DNA from: Liopterus haemorrhoidalis
Lineage: Eukaryota > Arthropoda > Insecta > Coleoptera > Dytiscidae
DNA length: 64,000 bases
NCBI GenBank assembly: GCA_963971575.1
Contig: OZ020625.1
Span: forward strand, 17,328,829-17,392,828
Direction: 5' to 3'
Shown here: positions 9,702 through 20,908 of the stretch, in pieces
How positions within the stretch are numbered: the first letter of the stretch is position 1
How the letters are laid out: the number at the start of each line of letters is the position of its first letter
The notes under the pieces: generated by a model
Database searches by the model: none
The model's input: only the letters and a program-made list of their open reading frames with translations
Told to the model about the DNA's origin: nothing
Program-made: the position numbers and the translations under genes

Positions 9702-11490
9702 TTGTGTATTTTTATGTTCTGTAATGTTATTTTCCTACTCACGCTAAATGGAGCACAGTTACCATTTGCCAGATTTCTGGGTCTCGAGTTCGACAGTCGT
9801 CTAACTTGGTGGGCACATTTTTTATCCGTCAAGAAAAAATGCCAAAAGTCAGCCAATTTGTTGCGGGTCCTCAGTCACAAGACATGGGGTGCAGACCGCG
9901 CTATCATGTTACGTTTATATCGTTCTTTAGTGCGCTCTAAGCTGGACTATGGATGTCCAGCTTACGGGTCAGCTAAACATCAAGAGATACGAATTCTTGA
10001 CACTGTACATCACACTGCGGTATATGGCTGCACTCAGTGCCAAGCCAGAACATCCCGCGTATGAACCTATTCTACAAAATAGGCATACAGAGACTTATGA
10101 CAATAAAGCAAGAGCCAATAGGCCTTTTGGTCTGAGGACTTTCGATATTTTGGGTGCTATTGATTTTAATATGCCCGAAATGGCAAGTTTCGTTTTGTGT
10201 GCTGTTCCACCATGGACGCTGCCGCGTCCACTTGTGAATCTCACATTAACTAGATTTGATAAAGATACTACGTTGCCTATGGTATACCAACATGAGTTAC
10301 AAAGAACACTGGTCCCTAGGTTCGAGGATACTGTCATATTTACTGACGGATCAAAATCCGGAACCAGGGTTGGGTGTGCGTTCGTTGTCTTGAATCCACG
10401 CCAACAGTTTTAGTACCGCCTGCACTCCATAACGAGTGTGTACACTGCTGAGCTGTACGCTATATTCAAGGCCCTGTGTTTTGTTTCGTCAGAGCAAAGT
10501 CAGTCAAGTGTTATCTTGACGGTCTCGCTGAGTGCTCTGAACAGTATCCAAGATCCAGATCCAGTGCATCTTCTTGTACTAAAGATACGGTTGCTACTCC
10601 ACAATCTGAATGCTCAGAATGTGAGGGTAGAGCTGTTTTGGGTATCTGGACATGTTGGTATTAAAGGCAACGAAGCGGCTGATGTCGCTGCAAAAGCCGC
10701 CTCTCATAGACCTGTGATGACGCATAGAGTCATCTGAAACATCTGGTTTTAGCCAGCAGGTGGCAGCATGACTGGGGCAGCATACACGACGTTAAGTTGA
10801 GACAGATTATGTTAGTTAGTTATAATTTTTGGCGCACAGCAACAAAGGCTATTTGCGCCTGAGATAGATTAAGGGAGACGTTAAACCATGGGGTTCTTCC
10901 TGCAGGATTAACCGCAGGGAGAAAACCGCTATCACACGCCTTCGTATAGGTCACTATTGGTGGATCCATGGACACCTCCTTCGAGGTGAAAAGTCCCCTA
11001 TCTGTGAGTCGTGTAACACAGATTTGTCTGTGTTACACTTTTTAACCAAGTGTGTGCAGTTCGAGGATGTCAGGGAGAGGCTAGGCCTGTGCTATGACCT
11101 GTCAGTTGCTTTAGGTGACGACAGAGTACTCATGGACAGGCTGATACTCTTCCTGAGAGAATCGAACTTACTGTTCTATTTGTGAAGTCTTGCACCTTAT
11201 TTTATTTTGTTACATTTAGAGACTGTGATATTCGATGCTAATTGGCCCCTTTACAGCCTCTTACCATCACCCTGAGTCTGTTCAATTTTTCGAACAAACT
11301 TTTTTTATGTTATTTATTTGTGTTTGTAGGTGCAAGATTTCTTTTATTGAGTAAGCGTATTTTTATTGATTTTATTTATTTATTGATTAATTTATTGATT
11401 TTAATATGTAGTGTAGTCATTTATATGGGCTGCGCTAGGCGCAAATAGCTTTTGTTGTGCGCCAATAATTTTAACTAACTAACTAACTGT
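9702..11490 (+). pseudogene. 5'-truncated LINE: RT C-terminus, RNase H and zinc knuckle
   Basis: Frames in order are: an RT tail (FLGLEFDSRLTWWAHFLSVK, then WGADRAIMLRLYRSLVRSK and LDYGCPAYG), with a frame change near 9950-10064; an RNase H domain with FTDGSKSG (first Asp), TAEL (Glu), SLSAL preceded by Val where Asp is usual, and WVSGHVGIKGNEAAD; then, near 10900-11185, a CESCNTDLSVLHFLTKC knuckle and a stop. This order fits the I/R1/LOA group. Stops and frame changes make it inactive. The 3' end is (taac)n at ~11472-11490. Confidence 0.85.
10808..10866 (-). mobile_element. Inverted LINE 3'-end fragment inside the same LINE
   Basis: Sequence from gttagttagttataattttt through ggctatttgcgcc is the inverted counterpart of this LINE's own 3' end (11434-11488: ggcgcaaatagctttt..gcgccaataatttt followed by aactaactaac). 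Confidence 0.65.
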
Positions 11491-11680
11491 AATGTTAATT
11501 TCGCTAATTGTGTAGTGAATTGACGTGCATATACATAGATATTTGCTTAAAACTTTTCTGTGCTAGTAACTATCCTTTCTCAGTAATAAACAACAAATGT
11601 TAAACATATTATGACTAAAAGTTTGTTGTTTGTTTGAAGAAATTTATATTTTATATAAATCCGTCCTTGATTTGAAGTAA

Positions 11681-11764
11681 TGGAAAACAACAACACGAAT
11701 AGTATGATGATAAATGTTGCATGTGAAATACCAAACCAAATAAATTATACCGATATAGTGGTAG
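11681..11764 (+). CDS. Short exon-like frame
   Basis: ATG at 11681 opens MENNNTNSMMINVACEIPN, then QINYTDIVV, up to a good donor (gtag|gtaagt at 11764). It could be the first coding exon of an unplaced plus-strand gene; I could not find a following exon. No family recognised. Confidence 0.3.
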
Positions 11765-11856
11765 GTAAGTATTAAAACAGTTTACGGGAAAAAGTTCTGA
11801 CTGTAATTATTAATTTCTATATCATATTTTTTTTTTTTTTTTGATAACCTATATCT

Positions 11857-12440
11857 GTTTAGGGTTTTGTATGTATAACCACCAAAAAACCCTTATAACG
11901 ACAATCATGTGTTTGTCTGTCTGTCTGTACGGTAGAAATTGTAGACGGCTTAACACAGAAAGTTGAAATTTGGTATGCTTATACAACTCTTTGAACTACA
12001 TATAGGAAAAATACTGAGAATTCAAAAAAATACATCCCCAGGTTAATATAAACAAATATTTAATTAACGAAAAGATAATTATATAATTGTGTGGTATCAA
12101 AAGAAAGCTCGTAAAACGTAGATTAAGGAACGAAAATTAGTTTTTAAATTCGTTTCTTTTAACACGATTTTAGTCAAAAATGTGCCTAAAAAGTTCTTTT
12201 CCCGCCTCTTTTTATCCAAGGGGTTAAACTAAAAATCTGAAAAAAATATAAGTAATGTACATTGATCTGAGCAGGAAATTTACGAGAGGAATTTTTTAAC
12301 AAAATTTGGTTTTTGTAAAATATTGCATTTTTTGTATTTTTGACAAAATTAATTATTTTTTTAATTCATGGCTGAATTATGGCTAATTTAAATAAATATA
12401 AATCGTTTACAGTAGTGAAATCCCTGTAAGCACAAATCGG
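11857..12440 (+). repeat. Dispersed repeat (tagggttttgtaggtatgac family), copy 1
   Basis: Starts tagggttttgtatgtataac, then (ctgt)n, then agttgaaatttggtatgc and atacaactctttg. The next block runs inverted to 47760-48205. No coding frame. Confidence 0.7.
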
Positions 12441-12659
12441 TGTTGGATGTCATCGGTGTGGGATATCGAGTGTTTAAAATTGCTTACATATTTTTTAGGA
12501 TGTTTACTAAAATAAATCATTTAAAAAATATCTTTTTATATTTAACAGATTAAATTGATATCATAGAATCAGTAACTGACAAATAATATTTTTTTCTAAC
12601 TTTATTATTAATATTTAATAGCTTCCACAAAACATAATTGTATGTATCTTTGTCTAATG

Positions 12660-13251
12660 CAGCGGTTCTTAAACTGTGGTCCGCGGACCCCTGGGGGTCC
12701 GCGAAATGTTGTTGACATTAACTTTACATAACCCCCAACTTTTCGCTTTTATTCAAATAACTTATTTAATAAAAATCATCTACATGGTCAAGACTTTTTG
12801 TATTTGTTGCTACCTAACTAGTTATTGGCATAACTAAACAATAATTAGTAAAAATGTAATTATTTTTATTCAACTGCAAATTATTTACAGAAAACATATT
12901 ATAATAAGATCTACTTTGCCTAATATTTGACCAAGAAATGTTTATATGAGTTTAACGTATTATAATTTTTAACTTTTTTAAATTCTTTTTACTACTATTT
13001 TTATTTATTTTATGATTTTTATTCTATATGCTAATAAAAATGTTCATCTCTATAAATGCGCAAGACCATTTATTAAATTAACCAGCGATACATTTTTACC
13101 AATATTTATTATAACGTAGTGCCTATGAGATTATCGAACCAGAAATTAAGTCTCAAGAACGACTTAAAATGCCTAGGGTTGGGATGAGGTCTGCAAAAAA
13201 AAATGTTGTTCAAGAGGGGGTCCGCGGACTACATAAGTTTAAGAACCCCTA
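12660..13251. mobile_element. hAT MITE with 8-bp TSD gtctaatg
   Basis: CAGCGGTTCTTAAACTGTGG and the inverted right end (..agtttaagaacccct) lie between gtctaatg at 12652-12659 and 13252-13259. ggtccgcgga is repeated at both ends. No transposase. Confidence 0.88.
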
Positions 13252-13515
13252 GTCTAATGTATATATCTCCATCTGTATCTACGTTAACGGGCATGCGCAA
13301 AATGCAAACTGCTACAAAGTGTTCTGTTCCAACAGCAACCTGTTGATTTTATTACGCAGCGTTTAGCTTTCCTAGATTTTTTAATACTGGGCCATCATAA
13401 CTGCCCGGTGGGCCTTTAGTTTATTTGTGAACCCTTTAAGGTGATAATGTGTGTGTTTTTGTATTTCCCCACTTTATAAATATGTTCCGGACTATGAAAA
13501 ATGTATGGTATAGAC

Positions 13516-13803
13516 CAGTGTTTCTCAACTGAAATCGTACCGCGGACCAGTCATATATTTAATTTTATACCGCGGACCCGTAAAAATAAATGTACTATTA
13601 AACAAATTGTATATATAAATTCTACATAAATCTTAGTAATAAAAAATCATTGAAAATGAACAATATACACAAAAAATGAACAAAAGACCATAAAAAAAAA
13701 TAACAAAATATCTCAAAAATAATCATTTATAAACTTTTCGCGGACCACTAAAATTTTGCTAAGTACCACCAGTGGTCCGCGGACCACCGGTTGAGAAACA
13801 CTG
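13516..13803. mobile_element. hAT MITE with 8-bp TSD gtatagac
   Basis: CAGTGTTTCTCAACT and GGTTGAGAAACACTG ends lie between gtatagac at 13508-13515 and 13804-13811. Subterminal accgcggacc motifs are shared with the elements at 5542 and 12660. Confidence 0.9.
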
Positions 13804-13811
13804 GTATAGAC

Positions 13812-14890
13812 GATTTAAAATGTAGAGGGATCTCGCGCAGCTAAAGTGGTGGGCAAGCGTTATGAAAATTTATACTCTATTTTAAAGTTTCTATGTATTT
13901 TCCAAAAACATTATACAAAGTTATGGCCCGGTAACACGATGCCAGTAACTTTTGCAAGTACTGGCACAAATAGTTGTTCCAGTACTTGCACAAGTCGTTT
14001 TGTCATTTACCCGTATTCCAGTATCTTATTTAAGTAACCTTGCAAAGAACATGAAACACACTGCAAAATGTAAATGCTTCCAATTATTTTTGATGCGTAA
14101 ATCCGTCTTTTTAACGCGCCAATTTTCGATGTTTAACCTTATTTTATGTTCCGTACGTCTTTCCGGGTGTGAAAGAACAAAACTGAATCTCCACCAAAAA
14201 CTGCATTTATTAAAAACAATCTGTTTCAAAATGATTTTAGAAGCATTAATTGGTAACTCAGAAGATATTGTGGGGCACCTACCAAATAAAAGGATTACCT
14301 GACACTCCCATACCCGAGTGAACTGATTTTTTTTAATTTTATTTTCGCCACTTCTTGGTGGTAGGTTGTGCGGAGGAATTTAATTTAATTTTTTATTTCC
14401 ACGGCATCAAAACCCTCGATTTTCATGTCACTTGCTAACTTGATTCCTGCAGCATCCCAAGCATGCTTATTTCTATAAATTTTTAACGTTGAGTCCCATA
14501 AGCTCCCAAGCTCCCTATATAAAATCAAATATACTTGTGGTGTCCTCTGACCACTTTGTTATGAACATTTTAAGTATATTCAACGTTTTTTGTATCAGCC
14601 AGAACAAATCAGCTGTTCATGGCGGTCATTTTTAATAGTCACTTGTACGGCTACTTGTGCCAGTAAATAGGAACGGCTTCTATTCACTTGACTGGCATGA
14701 GATACTTGTCACACCTGTGTCATCGACATACAAAAATTTCGAACCCCGCCAAAACCATGTGGCGGTTATCTGATGAGTGTAGCACACAATTTCCACCAGG
14801 AGGCAGTTGTGTTGGACACCCCCTCGCCACCCACCACCACTCTGTCCACCCACCACAATCTGTCAACTGACATTAACTGAAGCGCCTCTA
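13812..14890. other. No gene; diverged inverted segments
   Basis: The gatgccagtaacttttgc/tactggcacaa block near 13940 recurs inverted and diverged near 14655-14705 (gtgccagtaaatagg; gactggcatgag), suggesting an old TIR element. No domain recognised in the short frames between. Confidence 0.35.
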
Positions 14891-14967
14891 GTGAGATTTT
14901 GAGAAACTGACGGTTGTAGGATAGTCGAGTTTGTTTACTGTTGTTTTCATAGCAAGTTTTTAAAAAA

Positions 14968-15225
14968 ATGTCTTTAAAATTGCAAGAAAAAATTAAATGC
15001 AACGTGAATTGTTGTGTTTATCGTTGCAATGCAAAAGTAGGTCGTGATAGAGACCTAAGTTTTCATCGTGTTCCGAAACGTGGCAAAAAAACTTGTTTCT
15101 GAATTTACGTGGTGGTGCACGTGTAGTTATGGATAGAAGACAAGCATGGGAATATGTTCTTAGAAGTGGAAAGACAGTTAAAGACCATTTTAGAGTGTGT
15201 TTCAATAAATATCACATGAAGATAC
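14968..15225 (+). pseudogene. THAP-domain exon with frameshift
   Basis: ATG at 14968 reads MSLKLQEKIKCNVNCCVYRC, then DLSFHRVPKRGKKTCF and a stop. In another frame it continues ARVVMDRRQAWEYVLRSGK, then DHFRVCFNKY. The N-terminal Cys pair, LSFHRxP and a later W fit a C2CH THAP DNA-binding domain, the kind found in P-element transposases. At least one indel breaks it. Probably a transposon relic. Confidence 0.5.
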
Positions 15226-15483
15226 CATTGCACCTGTCAAAAATATCCTACCAAAGTCAGCCATGATGTAAAATGCAGTAGCGCCTCTATCGGTAGTGTC
15301 AGATGTCAATACTCCACAAACTAGAATTTTGAATCTTATCTATTTAAATATGGCAGTTATTGTGAATGTGACTTGCACGTGGCGTGTTTAATGTTCTGTC
15401 ACAGATTACTAGTAGTATTAATCTGTGGTAAGATTAAGAACGAACGTACGTTTGCTCCACAAAAGCGTGCATTTTAGAGTCTA

Positions 15484-16505
15484 TGGGAGCAATATTTTGC
15501 GTAATTTTGGAGGTTACAACGTGTGGTTGTTGACATCTCTTTTTACATCCTTGGTACCTATTTGTGCTAACAGGGTCTGTATATACATTTAAAACCATTT
15601 GTTCAGCTTTATCGGGTAGACGAGTACGTTTGCGATTTGTAGCACTATTCTTCGACTAAAGCTGCATCGATATCTTCCTCAAACGGTCTCCACATTTTAA
15701 AATAATTATGTATGTATGTGACCTGATAGAACAGTATATCTACTAATACTACTGACTGCAAGAACTTTTAAACCAATTTATATATGTTCGTACAAGGCTT
15801 ACAAATTGGCTGTCAGTAATTATTAACAATTCGGCGAACTACGAGCAGTGATGGGCGCGTAGACTACATCACGTAAATTTACACCATTGTTTACTTGTAA
15901 ACAAATGATGCAAACAAAATTTTTTTTTCCACGTAAACAAGGTAAACATATAGACACTTACGGCGCATGCGTATTACCGTCTGTCATTCGTGTAATCTTA
16001 CTTTTTTAATAAAAAAATGTATTTAATTACTTAATAAGGTATTTAAATGAACGTTTTTATTAGTGTTACGTATATTTTAAAAAAGTCTGCATAGTATTAA
16101 AAAGTAAATTAATCATTGGTATAATTTATTAATTAAATTGTTCTTACCTTTTTAGGGTTTTGTAGGTATGACCAAAAACCCTTATACCGTCATTTTGTCG
16201 TCTGTGTGTCTGTTCGATAAAAATTGTAGCCAAACGGCTAAACCTAGAGAGTTGAAATTTGGCATGCTTATACAACTCTTTGTCCCGCACATAGGAAAAA
16301 TACTAAAACATCTAAAAAACATATCCCCCTAAAAATATAAACAAATATGAGCTCCCAGAATTAAAAAAGAAATAAAGAAATAAAATTCTGATAGTTTTGA
16401 ATGTATATACCCTCATAGCACAAATAGGTACCAAAGATGTAAAAAAAGATGTCAACAACCACACGTTGTAATCTCCAAAATGACGCAAAATATTACCCCC
16501 ATATA
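15484..16505. mobile_element. Foldback structure with ~110-bp arms
   Basis: Left arm 15484-15590 (ttgcgtaattttggaggtta..) returns inverted at ~16400-16500. Inside lie a fragment of a hAT-type end (cagtgatgggcgcgtagac at 15847) and copy 2 of the dispersed repeat. Confidence 0.6.
16154..16340 (+). repeat. Dispersed repeat, copy 2
   Basis: tagggttttgtaggtatgac, then ccgtcattttgtcgtctgtg, tagccaaacggctaaaccta and gttgaaatttggcatgc in order, as in the copies at 11.9, 35.4, 48.2 and 54.8 kb. Confidence 0.75.
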
Positions 16506-16611
16506 GGGTTGTACATCGAAGGTAAAACATAGATGTTAACATCGGCTATTACTATCGATGTTGAAAAAATATCGAAGGAAAAACATCGATGTTTTATTAA
16601 TATTAAAAAAA

Positions 16612-16700
16612 TTGATGTGAAGTGTGAATTTTCACACATTTCAGGATTTCGCAGGTATATAATAAGTGAAGGTGGCATGCTGAGCACAGAACACATTAAC
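16612..16700 (+). repeat. Dispersed tgaagtgtgaattttcacac repeat
   Basis: tgtgaagtgtgaattttcac, then tttcgcaggtatataataag, is also found at 34377-34430 and 46292-46370. Two of the three lie beside copies of the tagggttttg repeat. Confidence 0.65.
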
Positions 16701-16862
16701 AGAAGTGCCATCTCTGTTTCAAAATTTTGTTCAGCGTAACTAACGCTAACTAGAGATCCACCACGTACTAAATTGAATGAAACCGCGAAATTTGAATGTA
16801 CTCATATTTATTATTCCAAAAAAATTACAAATGATAAAACATGAATACATTTTCGTTTTACA

Positions 16863-17036
16863 TGATAGAACGCTTTATAGCGTTTATGATAATATCAATT
16901 AAAACACACAAATCCAAGCACATATAAGCGTTTATTACTACGTCTATTTACAATCTGTCACATATATCTTATTATGTTATGATTACTAACGCAACATATT
17001 ACAAAGGAGGTCCAAGAACTAGTTTTGACCCTAACA
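16863..17036 (-). repeat. LTR, left copy
   Basis: 174 bp, tgatagaacg through ccctaaca; matches 19175-19348 except a c/g difference in cacatatat(c/g)ttatt. Confidence 0.85.
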
Positions 17037-17208
17037 CGGCCGTCCTGATCTTGCCGCGTCCGCGCGGCTTCATCTAAATTTAACTGAAAATAAAACAATT
17101 TATTATCCTAACACGGCCGTCCTGCTCCTGCCACGTCCTCGCGGCATCTTCAGAATTTAATAACTGCAAAATAAAACAGAGTAAACGAAAACATAATGTT
17201 TGTTTTGC

Positions 17209-17560
17209 CCGTCTCCTTGAGGTTCCTGACCATCCAGAGTTTCACTGAACTCCTTGAGGTCCTTGAACATTCAGCGTCGAACAAAACAAACACATCTCCT
17301 TGAGGTCCCTGACCATCCAGAGTTCCTCTGAACTCCTTGAGGTCCCTGACCATCCAGAGTCAACAAAACAAACACGACCATTTTAGGTCCAACAACTCCT
17401 TGAGGTCCCTGACCATCCAGAGTTCCTCTGAACTCCTTGAGGTCCCTGACCATCCAGAGTCAAACAAAACAAACACATCTCCTTGAGGTCCCTGACCATC
17501 CAGAGTTCCTCTGAACTCCTTGAGGTCCCTGACCATCCGGAGCCAACAAAACAAAAACGA
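17209..17560. repeat. Higher-order minisatellite inside the LTR element
   Basis: Eight units start ctccttgaggtccctgacca. They alternate between a ~37-bp form ending agttcctctgaa and a longer form carrying caacaaaacaaacacat or a caacaaaacaaacacgacc variant, so the real repeat is a pair of 83-100 bp present four times. Several minus-strand frames are open across it, which follows from the repetition. Confidence 0.85.
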
Positions 17561-19174
17561 CCAGTGTGTCTTGCGGTACTCAACAAGCTATCAATTTTTA
17601 AATCAACTATCAATCAGTTCATTTCATTACAGGTTGTCTACAGCACCCAACAAGCTCAGTGACTGTCGCTGCTTCCTACTCAGTACCTTATTATCCCACA
17701 CGCAACGTGCCTTCTCATTTAATCAAAGCAATAATATATCTCTTACCACTTTAATCATCGTCACTTTTAATCATCATCATCTAACTAGTTACCTTCGTAC
17801 TATTTGTCTGTCAATAGAAAAACGCTCGTCCATTCTGACATTTTTTTATTATTATTTCTTTTCAGATCATTACATTTGCCATTTCAAGTAAATTACACCT
17901 TGATCTGTTATCAATCGCATTGGTAAAACAAGTAAAATTAAGCAGAACCCTACGGTTCCCACTGTTTTAGTCCTGGTTGAAGATCTCCAAAGAACAAAGA
18001 ATACATTAAATGAATTTATATGCCTCTAAAATATGTTCTAAACCTGCAATAGATAGCATGTGCATCAATTGTAAAATCTGTCATTTATATTAGCACATTC
18101 GTCCAATATGTACCATTAGTACAGACCTAAGAGCAAGACATCTTTGACACCTTACAAGACAACTTTGACACCTTTCGGCTGTCAATTTTTGTCTGTGTTT
18201 CCACAATTACCACATCAGGTAAAAACTTAACTTAGTACTTTTATATTATTGAACTTGGGAGAACTAAAATTTTTACGTTCATTTTGATTTAATTTTTTTT
18301 TAAATTTGCATTTCTGTTAAAGCTAGTTTTCTGAAATTATAAAATTTTTTCTTTTTAGCATACTCATAATAATAATAAAATTGTTCGATTTGCGTACTTA
18401 AAATGTCAATACCAGTGATATTTCGCATACTTGCAGGTTTCAATATATTTCGTAAAGAAATAACACACTTTTATTGAGACCATAATTCTGTAATTCATTA
18501 ATGCAAAATTTAGAAAAATTACACAAAAAACTTGGTAAAACTGTCAAAATAAAAATGACAACTACTATTATCTGTCATTTGTCATCTGTCATCTGCCAAT
18601 GCAAAATATAATCTTATCTAATATGATTCCATACAAGGAATATAATTAATAAAAACTCCAACAAAAATTCTTTGAATTACCTTGTTAAGTCTTTATCCAA
18701 AATTTCTAAATTATCAAGAACAAATTATAAATACCATACCTCATTATTCTCTTATAATTTGGCGTCAAATTTCTATACTACCTTTAGCTTATTCTTTATT
18801 TAACCTTTGCAATTTTATCGAAAAATTTATTTGCATCTTGTAGTGTTTTCCAGTCCTTGCTATTAGTTTTAATGTACTTTATCCAAATTCATTCTAGAAC
18901 ATTTCAACTTCTACGTATCACTGTAGCTCACCATAATATGGGTACGCAATGTTTTGGGGTTAATTATTTTTTACAGTTTAATTTTAATATAGCACTTGTA
19001 TTTTCCATTTTCAAAACTCTTGTCAGCCAATTTTGACATTTCAATTTATTTTTGCAACTGTCAATCTTTCTGTCATTTTTTTGTTTTTTTCATTTTAATC
19101 ATTTTCAATATTTTATGTATGGAACAACAAATACTGGCCAAAATTAGTTGTAGGTGTAGGCATCCCACTTCTGA
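17561..19174. other. LTR-element interior, no coding domain seen
   Basis: AT-rich sequence with only short frames; no protease, RT, integrase or gag motif recognised on either strand. Confidence 0.55.
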
Positions 19175-19348
19175 TGATAGAACGCTTTATAGCGTTTATG
19201 ATAATATCAATTAAAACACACAAATCCAAGCACATATAAGCGTTTATTACTACGTCTATTTACAATCTGTCACATATATGTTATTATGTTATGATTACTA
19301 ACGCAACATATTACAAAGGAGGTCCAAGAACTAGTTTTGACCCTAACA
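19175..19348 (-). repeat. LTR, right copy
   Basis: 174 bp, same borders as 16863-17036; followed by the target copy taca. Confidence 0.85.
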
Positions 19349-19518
19349 TACATAAAATTTTAATACAATTCAAAATTGTAATAAAATTTTATATAATACG
19401 AAAATGTATCCATGTTTAATATTAAAAAGGGGTTATAGAGAAACACATAATATAAATTTGAGATTTTTATTGTCACTTGTACATATATAATAATAATAAT
19501 CTAATATACATAATCATA

Positions 19519-20752
19519 CAAGGGCAGTTCAAATATGATCGAGACAAATGCTCTGACACGTTTATTTATTATCGAAAAAATTTACAAAAATTTACAGTTT
19601 TTCTAGGTACTTTCCCTCACAAGTTATACATTTGTTCCACCTCTCCGGAAGCTTTTTGATGCCGGTATAGAAGAATTCCTTGAGCAACTCGGACAGCCAT
19701 GTGCGCACGAACTCCTCTACCTCGTCGTCGGTGTTGAATCTTTGATCTCCAAGGGCTTCTTTCAGTGGTCCAAACATGTGGTAATCGCAGGGTGATAAAT
19801 CCAGATTGTAGGGGGGGTGTTCTAGTACCTTCCACCCCAATTCCGATATTGTATCCAGCGTGAGACGCGCAGTATGAGGGCGTGCGTTATCCTGGAGAAG
19901 AATCGCACTTCGCGCTGGAATGCTCCTCCGTTTCGAGCGATAAGCAGGTTTCACGTGTGTTTTCAGAAGATTAGAGTAGTATGCAGCATTTATGGAACGT
20001 TGTCTGCGCAAGAAATCGACGTACAGCACGCCCCGCCGGTCCCGGAACACAGTAAAACCTTACCCGCGGACCTGGTTGTCTTCGCTTTAACTGGCGCCCC
20101 TTCCTCCTTCTTCCTCCACTCTTTAGACGACACCTTGCTTTCGTGAGTGTAATAGTGTACCCATGTCTCGTCTGTAGTGAAGATTCGCGTTAAAAAACCG
20201 TCCCCTTCCGCCTCGTATCGCGTCAGCAAGCGGCGACAAACTTCCAACCGTGTGAATTTTTGCTCGAAGTTTGGGAACCCATCACGCCGTTATTTTGCGA
20301 TATTGAAGGTGTTCGTGGATGATAGATTCTACACTACAAACCGAAATGTCTCGAACATTCATCATACGGTCCTCCAAAATGAGTTGTTCTACGCGGCGAA
20401 CGTTGTGTGGTGTGATGTTGGTTCGCGGTCGACGATCATGCGACTCATTTTCGACGGTTTCGCGGCCATCCTTGAACGCTTCGGCCCATTTAAACACAGC
20501 AGCCCTACTCAGGCACTTACTACCGAACCGCAAACGCAGAAAAATTTCCGTGTTTTTAACGCCTTCCCGCCCTAAAAAACGAATGACAATAAGTTGCGCA
20601 ACGGCGGTCGGCACTTGACATTCACTCATGGTTGTAGCACGCGCGTTAAACATGCGTTCGCGACTAAAACTATTGCCACACTGATCGTAAGGGACCCAGC
20701 TATCATACAGCCATCTACAGCGTTTGTCTCGATCATATTTGAACTGCCCTCG
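19519..20752 (-). mobile_element. mariner element, TA TSD
   Basis: Inverted ends caagggcagttcaaatatga and its partner at the right (..catatttgaactgccctcg) are flanked by TA (19517-19518; 20753-20754). At 1234 bp it is near full length. The transposase frame is on the minus strand and broken. Confidence 0.92.
19592..20629 (-). pseudogene. mariner transposase, two frameshifts
   Basis: Start MSECQVPTAVAQLIVIRFLG; the HTH part includes RPRTNITPHNVRRVEQLI. The three catalytic Asp contexts are readable: TTDETWVHYY, LLQDNARPHTA and LSPCDYHMF (the DD34D spacing class). The frame changes near 20250-20285, where a TGA also lies in the first frame, and again near 20040, so no full product is made. All catalytic residues survive, so decay looks recent. 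Confidence 0.9.
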
Positions 20753-20799
20753 TAATTTCTTGTGTATATTTAGATGTGATAACATTGAAAACACTCTAT

Positions 20800-20908
20800 A
20801 ACACTGATCTCAGTTGAAAGATGTCTCTCCAGAATGAACTCGTTTATGATCAATGAGATTTTACGACACTGAAAATGCTTTGTCACACTCATTACATTTA
20901 AAAGGTTT
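20800..20908 (-). pseudogene. Fossil zinc finger downstream of the 527-aa finger gene
   Basis: Read in the same frame after the stop at 20909, the DNA still encodes a finger ([15 protein letters not shown]) with a second stop inside the helix, then [11 protein letters not shown]. The array was therefore longer before the nonsense changes. It may now be 3' UTR. Confidence 0.75.

Larger units (their letters stand above)
16863..19348 (-). mobile_element. Short non-autonomous LTR element, TSD taca
   Basis: Direct 174-bp LTRs at 16863-17036 and 19175-19348 start TG and end CA on the plus strand. They differ, by eye, at one base. TACA flanks both sides (16859-16862; 19349-19352). The interior (2.1 kb) has no gag or pol frame, but has a two-copy aacacggccgtcctg block after LTR1 and a minisatellite. 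The TGTTAGGG start on the minus strand is compatible with a copia-like LTR; that orientation is inference. Confidence 0.8.

Noticed and set aside
14026..14302. Overlapping short frames on both strands
   Set aside because: No motif recognised, and they sit between diverged inverted segments of an old repeat.
17150..17613. Several overlapping open frames with MVRDLKEFRGTLDGQGPQ-like repeats
   Set aside because: They follow from the minisatellite unit in three frames; no domain, no splice or start context.
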